In this document: piece after piece, positions 50,668 to 58,468 of the stretch
Layout: every line of letters starts with the position of its first letter
Position numbering within the stretch: the first letter of the stretch is position 1
Assembly: GCF_001999965.1 (NCBI RefSeq)
Contig: NZ_CP019646.1
Location: 2,480,001 to 2,544,000, forward strand
DNA from: Limihaloglobus sulfuriphilus
GTDB lineage: Bacteria; Planctomycetota; Phycisphaerae; Sedimentisphaerales; Sedimentisphaeraceae
DNA length: 64,000 nucleotides
Direction of reading: 5' to 3'
Notes under the pieces: model-generated
Seen by the model: the letters and a program-made list of their open reading frames with translations, nothing else
The model's database searches: none
What the model was told of the DNA's origin: nothing
Position numbers and translations under genes: made by a program

Positions 50668-52767
50668 TCAAAGCTTTTTAATCCATAGAAAGTCTAATCC
50701 TATTTTATTATTCTCTGTTCCACTTTCACTTTTAATTTCCAGTAAATGTATTCCTTTCTTGAGTTCATAGCTGCCCAATTCTATTGTTCTGGACATTTTG
50801 CGGAAGGGAGAATCAAGCTGAATCAAATTTGTTCCATTTACACTGATACTGTTACCATCTAACGCAGCAGAATAAGCTCCCGAACCGGGCATAACCGCAT
50901 GAGTTACCTTCAGTTCATAATTACCATCTTCCGGTATTTTGATCGAAATACATAACTTATCACCTTTTTTTTCAGGATTAAAAACAACCAATTTACCACC
51001 AGCCCAAATTGGATCATGTTCAAATGCCAACCTGTTATCTTCCAATGAATCTATCATCTGCTCAACTTGATAAAATTGATAACCTTTGGCCAAACCCAAA
51101 CCACTAAGTATTGGAGTCCACGACTCAGACACTTGAGGCATTCGAGCCTGAGCATGAGTAATTTCAACGTGGTCTGTGAGCCTATCCGGCTGAGCATAGA
51201 AATAGCTGATCCGTGCATAGGAAAAATTTTCGTTTCGCGTATGATGCAACAATTCCATATAAAAAGCAAAAAAGTCTTTAAACGGTAAATCATCAATTAT
51301 CTGGAAGCGTGCATTAGCAACAAAACCTCTGTTGGCAGGCCCATCGTTTCGCGATTGATTGCAATAAGGATATGCGAAAATATCATTCATGCCCCAGGCA
51401 TAATTAAAATAATCTTCTGTACCTGTGCCAAATATAGAAGGATACTTATCTTCATCTACAAATACCTTTTCATCTCCCTCGCCCCACCATGAGCCTCCCG
51501 CGCCAATCGGGACATCACAAGAGTTAAAGAGCATTATTGCTGAACCAATAAATCGCCCAGTGCCTCGCACAACCAAAAACGGCAAATCCACTACAGGGTC
51601 ATTACTTATAAGATGATGATCTGCCCTCCAAAGCGCATTAAAAAGGAGAGCGTTTTCATTATAATTATTTTTGTCGCTTAAAACTTCAACTTTGCAATTT
51701 ACAACCTGCCGGCCATGATTGCGAAAATATATTTTTGCATTGCTATTAAACGGCATAGGCAATCTACAAACCATTGTCCCGTCGGATTTAACCGTAAATG
51801 GCAATGATTTATAGGGATTTATTCCCGGCCCAGAACCGAAGAAATCACCAACAGGACTCTGTACCTGGGGTATAACAGAATCATCAAATTTAATCGTCAT
51901 AACAGTCTGACGAAGTGCAGCCGCTATATCTTCAGCCTGAAGTCGAATTTTGAGCTCTTTGATGACCTTATTACCATTTATATCAATTATTTTTTTATTT
52001 TCTTTAGATTTTATTGAAACTGACTCATGCAATTTATCTCCACCAGAAGAAAAATTATATTGTTCATCGGGCTCATTTAAAACGTTGGAAACTTCCTGAA
52101 TCAGTGCGAAAGATTTTTCAAGCTGTTCAGCTGTAAATGACAAAACTTTTGTTCCTGGTTCATAACAGCGTATCTGAATATGGTAAAAGTGGATATCCTT
52201 AATATTTCCTGTCCATTCAATTCTGCACCTTTTGGCAAACGGAACCGGGAAGTATGATGCGTCTCTTTGGGTAAAACATTTATCAAGTAAAGAGATATTT
52301 AAATCATCAGCAAATAATTTATATGGATATTTAAAAAAATCACCAGCATCTCCTTCATAAACAGCAGACTTGCTGCTATCCAGATACATCCGAATCTTAC
52401 CCGGAATCATCGCTGTCCACATTCGAACAATAGCGCCTGGGCCATTAACATCACAAACAAGATATGTACCTATCCCATCTTTATCAGGAGGAGCAATTAC
52501 ATCCTCAAAAGCGGGGACAGGTTCACCTCCAAACCCATCAAGGTTGTTAAACCAAGATGAACCATTTACCTTACCAGTTGAGCGGTCATAAGAAGAAAAC
52601 TGAACCGTCTTATAATATGGATCAGGAAACTCTACCAATCGATCAAGATCAATCATTTCCCTCAAAAGAGTATCAAATGAAACCTTTTGGTCAGCACTTG
52701 AGAATGCGCTAAAACAGCAAATGATAAAGCAAATAACAAGTTTAATTTTCTGTAGCTTTCCAATCAT
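50668..52767 (-). CDS. GH172 (DUF2961) family glycosidase-like protein
   Basis: The 699-residue secreted protein has a signal peptide and the double jelly-roll DUF2961 domain now classed as GH172 (alpha-fructofuranosidase/difructose-dianhydride and D-arabinofuranosidase activities). GEGDEKVF carries E430, and GTGTEDYF carries E451, 21 residues apart, the same spacing as the two catalytic glutamates reported for GH172. A C-terminal beta module (about 560-695) may bind sugars. The base composition is much lower in G+C than the neighbours: only 11 of 60 bases in the line starting at 51961. The gene is flanked by direct repeats. AAAGGA precedes the start. It appears to be a later insertion. Confidence 0.85.
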   Translation of the reverse strand: MIGKLQKIKLVICFIICCFSAFSSADQKVSFDTLLREMIDLDRLVEFPDPYYKTVQFSSYDRSTGKVNGSSWFNNLDGFGGEPVPAFEDVIAPPDKDGIGTYLVCDVNGPGAIVRMWTAMIPGKIRMYLDSSKSAVYEGDAGDFFKYPYKLFADDLNISLLDKCFTQRDASYFPVPFAKRCRIEWTGNIKDIHFYHIQIRCYEPGTKVLSFTAEQLEKSFALIQEVSNVLNEPDEQYNFSSGGDKLHESVSIKSKENKKIIDINGNKVIKELKIRLQAEDIAAALRQTVMTIKFDDSVIPQVQSPVGDFFGSGPGINPYKSLPFTVKSDGTMVCRLPMPFNSNAKIYFRNHGRQVVNCKVEVLSDKNNYNENALLFNALWRADHHLISNDPVVDLPFLVVRGTGRFIGSAIMLFNSCDVPIGAGGSWWGEGDEKVFVDEDKYPSIFGTGTEDYFNYAWGMNDIFAYPYCNQSRNDGPANRGFVANARFQIIDDLPFKDFFAFYMELLHHTRNENFSYARISYFYAQPDRLTDHVEITHAQARMPQVSESWTPILSGLGLAKGYQFYQVEQMIDSLEDNRLAFEHDPIWAGGKLVVFNPEKKGDKLCISIKIPEDGNYELKVTHAVMPGSGAYSAALDGNSISVNGTNLIQLDSPFRKMSRTIELGSYELKKGIHLLEIKSESGTENNKIGLDFLWIKKL

Positions 52768-52824
52768 AATTTTCCTTTCTGTAGTTAACTATGATCAATT
52801 TAATTTTTCGATTGGTTATTTTTA

Positions 52825-52854
52825 CTAAATAAAGTCCTTAAATCTATAAGTCAC
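52825..52854 (-). pseudogene. Remnant of the six-hairpin gene start (9 codons)
   Basis: GTG ACT TAT AGA TTT AAG, then GAC TTT ATT TAG, corresponds to the first codons of the intact six-hairpin gene (ATG ACT TAT AGA TTT AAG AGT TTT at 50474). The coding sequence is cut by a stop after nine codons. This marks the right boundary of the inserted GH172 segment. Confidence 0.7.
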
Positions 52855-53103
52855 AACAGAGAAACCTTTTATAAAAGCCCCGTATGCCATTACGGCGTAC
52901 GGGGCTTGATTTAATCATTAAAGTTTAAAAATCGGCTTTTACGGCCATAGAGATTCGTGCAGCCATTCTGCGGCGATCTCTGCGAAATCTGCATAATCTA
53001 CCTGAGCATCATCATTGATGTTACCCGCGGCCGGATTAAGCGAGCCGCCCATGAGCTGCTGGATTTCCTGCTCAGTGAGCTCTTTGTCGAAGATCCTGAA
53101 ATC
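52837..53103. repeat. Right copy of the duplicated segment flanking the GH172 gene
   Basis: The sequence shared with 50457-50604 starts CTTAAATCTATAAGTCA and ends TTTGTCGAAGATCCTGAAAT. It covers the six-hairpin gene start, the intergenic palindrome and the last coding part of the LamG gene. This copy is longer than the left one by about 110 bases, at 52952-53062. Confidence 0.8.
52876..52904 (-). terminator. Hairpin GCCCCGTATGCC/GGCGTACGGGGC after the LamG gene
   Basis: A 12-bp stem with one G-T wobble around ATTAC lies about 35 bases after the LamG stop codon. On the minus strand it is followed by TTTTATAAAAGGTTTC. It is a reasonable terminator for the LamG gene and the paralogue of the hairpin at 50498. 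Confidence 0.6.
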
Positions 53104-55998
53104 ATCGATCTGTCCGTCGTACTCATAGTACTCACCCCCATCTCCGTCAAGGCGGGAGCCGATGGCAAACTCGGTATTGCCGCTGAGAGGCAGAGTCATG
53201 CCGCTGCCGCTGTGCCAGAGCCGGCCATTGAGGTAAATCTTCATTGTACCGTCAGTAACGTTCTTGGTGAATGCCCAGTGATTCCACTGGCCTTCATATT
53301 CTTCGGGGGCTGCGGCCTTGCCGATGCGGTCGAATCCGTCAACATGGCTTCCGCCGGCATCAAAGTAAACCGAGCCGTCCTCATGAGGAATATGAATTCT
53401 GAGGATACTGGCCTGCTCGCTGTTAACCAGCCCGCGGCTGGCGTCGAAGCAGTAGTCCGCGGCGGGCTGAACAGTCGGGTCGCCGTACTGCCACAATGCG
53501 ACTGTGATTTGGTCAGTGATTGCAGAAAGCACGTCATGGGCAACATGAACACGGTCGCCTGCCGCTGCGTCGAAGGACAGAGCAGAGCCGTATTTGCCGC
53601 TGACCCAGGTGCATCCTGTTATATCGCCGTCATAGCCGCTGCCGGCAGAATCAACTGCCACGGTACCCGAGCCGGTATCAAACTGATACGATGCGAGTGC
53701 CGGCTGAGTCAGCCAGCCGTCAAGCACTATCACCAGATCTTCGAGATCCACCGCACAGTCACCGTTTATATCAGCTCCGAGCCCTGAAAGCTCCGGCCTG
53801 CATGTGCTTGGCGAAAGGGTTATATGGTCGATATATACAGCGTCCGAACCGGACGAGGATGGATTTTCCACGCCGTCACCAACGCCAACGGTAATACTGG
53901 ATACCGCCGCGAGGTCTATGCCGGTTCCAAAGTCGGCCAGCGGTATTTCCCAGGCGGTGTAATCGGCATTCTGAACTGCCTGATAATCCGGATGGTCAAT
54001 CTGGCTTGTCTGGGCCGAGCTGTCCTCAAGACGGACATAGATCGGATCCTCCTGGTTGTCCGCACTGCCGCGGAATACAATCGTTAGAAGCGATGCCTGG
54101 CCGCCCATGGTCATATCGGCAGCTGTGTCAAACTGGCGTGTCGCCTCGACTTTGTACATTGAGAGCGGCATTGTTGTTGTGAAGTTGTTGTAATTGATAC
54201 GCATTGCCTTGCTGTCGGTGCCTTCAGTTTCTGATAAAGCAATGAAGTTGGTCGTATCATTGTAGAAGCAGCTCCACTTGTCCCTGAGCAGGTCAGAATC
54301 GACATACTCTCTGAAGGTGTCCACTGCGATAGAATCTGCCGTGAAGCTGAGAACCTCGCCGGTTCTGATTTCACTGCCGATAACATCATCGACCCTCCAG
54401 TAGTAGGTCCTGCCAAGCTCAAGCGACTGAGCCGTATAGGTAGTGAGTGTCTGGCTGCCCCTGCCCGGAAGGGTATCCGGATCGGCGGCGTCCGCTACGC
54501 TCTGGTAATCATCACCGAAATAGACATTGTAGGAATCGGTGTTAGCGCCCGGATCCCATTCCAGCCTGACCTCTGAATCTGTGTTCATAGGCACACTAAG
54601 ACCGTCAGCGGGATAGAAATTCTCCGAGTAAGTAGAGCCTTTATAAACAAGACCGACATTATCAAAATGCACCGTTCCGTTGTAGTAATAGTCGTGGAAG
54701 GTATGAGAGAGCTTTGTATCGATCCTGTAGGTATTGGCAGGAGCAACAGCAGAAACGGAGCCATAGTACCATTTATTAGGAACACTGTCACCGCTGAGAA
54801 TGTTTGCTGTTTTGCTGCCCACAATTTGTTCAGTCTTATCCATAAACACAATATGCACATCAGCTATCTCGCCTGATTCCAGGCCGTCGGGCGTCATCAC
54901 ACAGACCGAAGCTGTATATGTCAGGCCTTCCTGGTCCTGGCCGAAAGTTCTCCAGCCCTGCGCCAGGGTCCACATGTCGTGGTTTGCAAACTCGCTTTTG
55001 AGCGAATAGTCGCCGCCCAGCGAGTTGCCCTCATACCTGAACATATCAAACGTCCACCATGCCGCCGGTGCTTCCGGCGAGGGGCCTTCAAACTCAAAGC
55101 CGTAATTGTTCAGCATGTTTTCAACAACAGTGAATGACCAGACCTTCCCTGTATTGACAACCTGATCATCTGCGTCGAGATCATCAACCCGCCAGTAGTA
55201 TGTGCGGCCTTCCACAAGCTGTTCTGTCAGATAATATGCCTCTGTCAGGTTTCCCCTGCCCGGCAATACATTGGGATCAGAGGCTTCATTGACCTCATCA
55301 TAATACTCGCCTAAATAAAGATTGTATGACGAGGCATTGGAAGAGCTTGACCAGGTCAAAATACCAGGCCCTTCAACCGCTGCGATGCGGCTGCCGTCTG
55401 CCGGAGTCGGAACGACCAGAGCAGGGCTGGAAATCTGAGGTGAAGTTAACGACACGTTGTCCGCACGGATTACGCCCCAATCACCGTGCGTACCACCTCC
55501 CATGTAACCAACCACACGGAACCTTACCTTTTGAGTATTCGCAGGAGCGGTCAAGGTTATTGAACGGCTAACCCAGGAAAGTTCAATGTAATCAGGGTCA
55601 GTGGGTTTGAGTTCGGCGGCGTCCTGTCCGGAAAGCAATGTATCATCAGCGTCATAGAATTCGATATTCAGATATGCAGCTTCCTCTCCTGCCATTCTGG
55701 CCTTGAATTCCACATACGCGGTAAATTCAAAACCGCCTGCATTCTGACCCAAATCTACTGTCTGTTCAGCCCAGGCCCAGTTGAGTGCTTCTAAATCCTG
55801 AATCTGAAGCTGCCATTCACCGTGGCCCTCCTGTGTCTCGGCCACCCTCACAACATTACCACCGGCAAACAGCCAGTTTTCAGCCTGCGAAGTTCCGCTG
55901 CCTTCTTCAAAACCCGGGTTTTGGAGAAGATTTGCTCCGGCTATCCCGGCAAATAATGCCGGCAATGCCAGAATCCAAAATAAAGTTTTTGTTTTCAT
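52939..55998 (-). CDS. Secreted multidomain protein with LamG domain between dockerin-like repeats
   Basis: The 1019-residue protein has a signal peptide, then three carbohydrate-binding-like beta modules (about 25-190, 295-450, 545-735) separated by two fibronectin-III-like modules with repeated text: NLYLGEYYDEVNEASDPNVLPGRG versus NVYFGDDYQSVADAADPDTLPGRG. A first dockerin-like EF-hand (DINGDCAVDLEDLVIVLDGWL, about 745) is followed by a LamG/concanavalin-type domain (770-985) and then a second EF-hand (NINDDAQVDYADFAEIAAEWL, about 1000). No catalytic site is visible; a substrate-binding or scaffolding role is inferred. The ribosome binding site is GTGAGG. Confidence 0.82.
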   Translation of the reverse strand: MKTKTLFWILALPALFAGIAGANLLQNPGFEEGSGTSQAENWLFAGGNVVRVAETQEGHGEWQLQIQDLEALNWAWAEQTVDLGQNAGGFEFTAYVEFKARMAGEEAAYLNIEFYDADDTLLSGQDAAELKPTDPDYIELSWVSRSITLTAPANTQKVRFRVVGYMGGGTHGDWGVIRADNVSLTSPQISSPALVVPTPADGSRIAAVEGPGILTWSSSSNASSYNLYLGEYYDEVNEASDPNVLPGRGNLTEAYYLTEQLVEGRTYYWRVDDLDADDQVVNTGKVWSFTVVENMLNNYGFEFEGPSPEAPAAWWTFDMFRYEGNSLGGDYSLKSEFANHDMWTLAQGWRTFGQDQEGLTYTASVCVMTPDGLESGEIADVHIVFMDKTEQIVGSKTANILSGDSVPNKWYYGSVSAVAPANTYRIDTKLSHTFHDYYYNGTVHFDNVGLVYKGSTYSENFYPADGLSVPMNTDSEVRLEWDPGANTDSYNVYFGDDYQSVADAADPDTLPGRGSQTLTTYTAQSLELGRTYYWRVDDVIGSEIRTGEVLSFTADSIAVDTFREYVDSDLLRDKWSCFYNDTTNFIALSETEGTDSKAMRINYNNFTTTMPLSMYKVEATRQFDTAADMTMGGQASLLTIVFRGSADNQEDPIYVRLEDSSAQTSQIDHPDYQAVQNADYTAWEIPLADFGTGIDLAAVSSITVGVGDGVENPSSSGSDAVYIDHITLSPSTCRPELSGLGADINGDCAVDLEDLVIVLDGWLTQPALASYQFDTGSGTVAVDSAGSGYDGDITGCTWVSGKYGSALSFDAAAGDRVHVAHDVLSAITDQITVALWQYGDPTVQPAADYCFDASRGLVNSEQASILRIHIPHEDGSVYFDAGGSHVDGFDRIGKAAAPEEYEGQWNHWAFTKNVTDGTMKIYLNGRLWHSGSGMTLPLSGNTEFAIGSRLDGDGGEYYEYDGQIDDFRIFDKELTEQEIQQLMGGSLNPAAGNINDDAQVDYADFAEIAAEWLHESLWP

Positions 55999-56065
55999 GA
56001 TATTACCTCACTTAATAAATCTCTTAGGAGGCCTCAAACTCTGAGACCACAATTATTTAAACTGA

Positions 56066-56082
56066 ACACATTTACAATGTGT
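56066..56082. repeat. Small perfect palindrome ahead of the LamG gene
   Basis: ACACATT at 56066-56072 and AATGTGT at 56076-56082 are separated by TAC. The palindrome lies between the lipoprotein gene and the LamG gene on the minus strand. It may be a regulatory site or a weak hairpin; nothing decides between these. Confidence 0.4.
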
Positions 56083-56101
56083 CATACATTTCAATTTTTA
56101 G

Positions 56102-58450
56102 CTACTTTTGTTTTTCCATAAAAACACGGCCCCAATCCTGGCTTTCAAGTGTAAACTCAAGACCGGATTTTAACCGGGAGGAACTGACCGTTTCTCTGCC
56201 GCCGGGGCCGATCAGCGAGTAATTGCCCTGTTCAAGGCCTTTAAATTTCACCGTGAATGTCCGTTTTGTCCTTGTCGGATTATAAATTATGACATTCCGC
56301 CTTGTCTTTATATCCAGGCTGGTGCTGCCGGCGTCAGTGAGAATCACTGTTACCTCGTCATCGGAGCATTCATGCGTGGCGTGGAGCATTGTGTTGAGCA
56401 TCATCGGAGCGCCGCCCATGTAAGTGGCAGGGTCGCTTCCGCGGGGGATAACTTCCAGCGGCAGATAGAGAAATTCTTCCCACGGCCTGCCGTCGCCGAA
56501 CGTGCCCCAGTGCTGCACAGTTTTATAGTTCGGGTGGTTGACGCCAAACGCGTTCAGGTACCTGCGATCAGCTATTGACATGAATTTGAGAAACGTATCG
56601 CTGACGCGGTATTTGAGCAGGTTCGAGAGTAAATTTATCGGCTGCATCGTTTCAAAGGTCGGTATGCATACAAACTCGCCCTTGCCCTGTCCGCCGGCAC
56701 GCGCCAGCCCGACCTCGTTGCCGTACTGTTCGTTCTGCAGGAAGTACATGACAAGCATGTTGTAAGCCCATTCTTCGGCGTTATCGAGATATACAGGCTT
56801 TTTTGTAAGTTTGTACATCTCTATGTTGCTCATCATGGCAAAGGCAAACCCGTTGGTCTTCGTATCCGGGGCGATTGTGTAGAGCCTTGCCGGATCATCA
56901 AGAAACGAATTTATGTGTTCGACATAACCTAAAGCGCTGTCTCTGTATTTTTCGTTCCCGCTGTCATGGTACGCCTGAAAACAGAGATATGTATATACCG
57001 CCAGGGCGCCGGGGAAGTCAAGATGATCTGAGGGCCGGCTGTCATGGAAACCGCCGTCTCTCCAGAATACCCATTTCTTTTTATTGACATCCCACCACTC
57101 GCCGAACGTGCCGTTTGTAACGACCTCGTCCATTATATAATCCATATAGCGGTAGAAAAATTTTCCATAGTACTCATCGCCGGTAATCCTGTATATATTC
57201 CAGACAGGATACGCCCCGAAATTGAGCATCTGCCACATATTACCCTGGGGCTGGACACCGCCGTCGGGGAAATTCTTGCCCCACATAAGCCCATCAGTTT
57301 CTTCCGGGCCGACCCACCATTTGTGTATATCACATTCTTTCATTCGGTTGACGAAGAAGCCATAATTTTCCCTATCATCAGTCGCCCAGGAATAATACAG
57401 GATTCCATGAACAAACTGTGTTGCTACAAACCAGTGAATGTGCGGGCCGCCGGAGCCAATCGCATAACCCAGGCCGGGGGTGTATATATAGTTGTTCGGG
57501 TCTTTGTAGTCATCCATCAGCCCCTCGGCGCACTGCTGCCAGTTCTTTGCCCAGAACTCTAAATCCTCCGGGTGGCACAAACGGCTTATAATCTCAGGCC
57601 AGCTCGATCTGTAAAACTCAAGCCAGTCCTGGCCGGCACTGTGTCGCAGCTCAACGCTGATGCTTCCGTGGTCGCCGGCTGAGACTTTTTCAGTAGAGAC
57701 ATTGCGGAATACAAATTTAGACGATGACGGCATCGACTTGTTCGTCCTACCCAGATAAAAGGCCTTCTTAACAAGCTCACCGTTTTTGGCTTTTTGATTT
57801 GTATCAACAATTGCCGCCGTGCTGAAGGTTTTGCCGTCAATATCAGAAAGCGTCCACACTGCCGGAAAACCCTGTTCTAAGAGTATTGTGCGGTCTTCAT
57901 AGCCCTGGAAATAACCCATAATATTGGCCATACGGGAAGTTTCATCGCCTTTGCATACAGTATTGAGGGAAATATACGGCATATCGTCAAGCTTCACCTC
58001 ACTGCCGTACTTGAAATCGGCACTGATTTTCACAAACGGCACCTGGAGGCTTTTATCAGCTGTAAAACTGACCTTCCACTCAACAAGCGAATCCTTACCG
58101 GCTGCTCCGGAAAACTCCAGCCCCTCTTTATCCGCTTGCTCAATCACCTTGATGCTGTCGGCTTTGAAGTCAAAATTACCTTTCTTATCAGCAGATAAGA
58201 AGTTTCCATCTTCGGTGGTATATGCCGGCACAAATTCCTGTTTCTTATCGCTCCAGGCATATACTTTGTCCCACGACCAACTGCCCTGCGAGTCTTTGAC
58301 AAAGGTGTACTTTGCGCGGCCGGGCATTTCAAGCTGAGCAAAACTGTCTTTGACCTTCAGCTGGGAGGCTTTGTCCATGCTCGAACAGCCGCACGCCGCG
58401 AGGCAGATAAAGGATACCGCGAAAACAGAACGCACAAGTTTTTTTAACAT
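56102..58450 (-). CDS. Lipoprotein of unknown function, probable (alpha/alpha) toroid enzyme
   Basis: The 782-residue protein starts with a lipoprotein signal peptide with cysteines in LAACGC. The family is not recognised. Residues 60-290 are beta-rich. After about 290 it is helical with many W, H and Y residues: GLGYAIGSGGPHIHWFVATQFVHGILYYSWATDD, FGEWWDVNKKKWVFWRDGGFHDSRPSDHLDF and EWAYNMLVMYFLQNEQYGNEVG. This pattern, with H, W and D clusters facing a central cavity, resembles polysaccharide lyases and unsaturated-uronyl hydrolases. Such a role fits the neighbourhood but is inferred. GGAG lies 9 bases before the ATG. It lies 18 bases after the 974-residue gene upstream. Confidence 0.65.
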   Translation of the reverse strand: MLKKLVRSVFAVSFICLAACGCSSMDKASQLKVKDSFAQLEMPGRAKYTFVKDSQGSWSWDKVYAWSDKKQEFVPAYTTEDGNFLSADKKGNFDFKADSIKVIEQADKEGLEFSGAAGKDSLVEWKVSFTADKSLQVPFVKISADFKYGSEVKLDDMPYISLNTVCKGDETSRMANIMGYFQGYEDRTILLEQGFPAVWTLSDIDGKTFSTAAIVDTNQKAKNGELVKKAFYLGRTNKSMPSSSKFVFRNVSTEKVSAGDHGSISVELRHSAGQDWLEFYRSSWPEIISRLCHPEDLEFWAKNWQQCAEGLMDDYKDPNNYIYTPGLGYAIGSGGPHIHWFVATQFVHGILYYSWATDDRENYGFFVNRMKECDIHKWWVGPEETDGLMWGKNFPDGGVQPQGNMWQMLNFGAYPVWNIYRITGDEYYGKFFYRYMDYIMDEVVTNGTFGEWWDVNKKKWVFWRDGGFHDSRPSDHLDFPGALAVYTYLCFQAYHDSGNEKYRDSALGYVEHINSFLDDPARLYTIAPDTKTNGFAFAMMSNIEMYKLTKKPVYLDNAEEWAYNMLVMYFLQNEQYGNEVGLARAGGQGKGEFVCIPTFETMQPINLLSNLLKYRVSDTFLKFMSIADRRYLNAFGVNHPNYKTVQHWGTFGDGRPWEEFLYLPLEVIPRGSDPATYMGGAPMMLNTMLHATHECSDDEVTVILTDAGSTSLDIKTRRNVIIYNPTRTKRTFTVKFKGLEQGNYSLIGPGGRETVSSSRLKSGLEFTLESQDWGRVFMEKQK

Positions 58451-58468
58451 ATTTTACGTCTCCAGATT

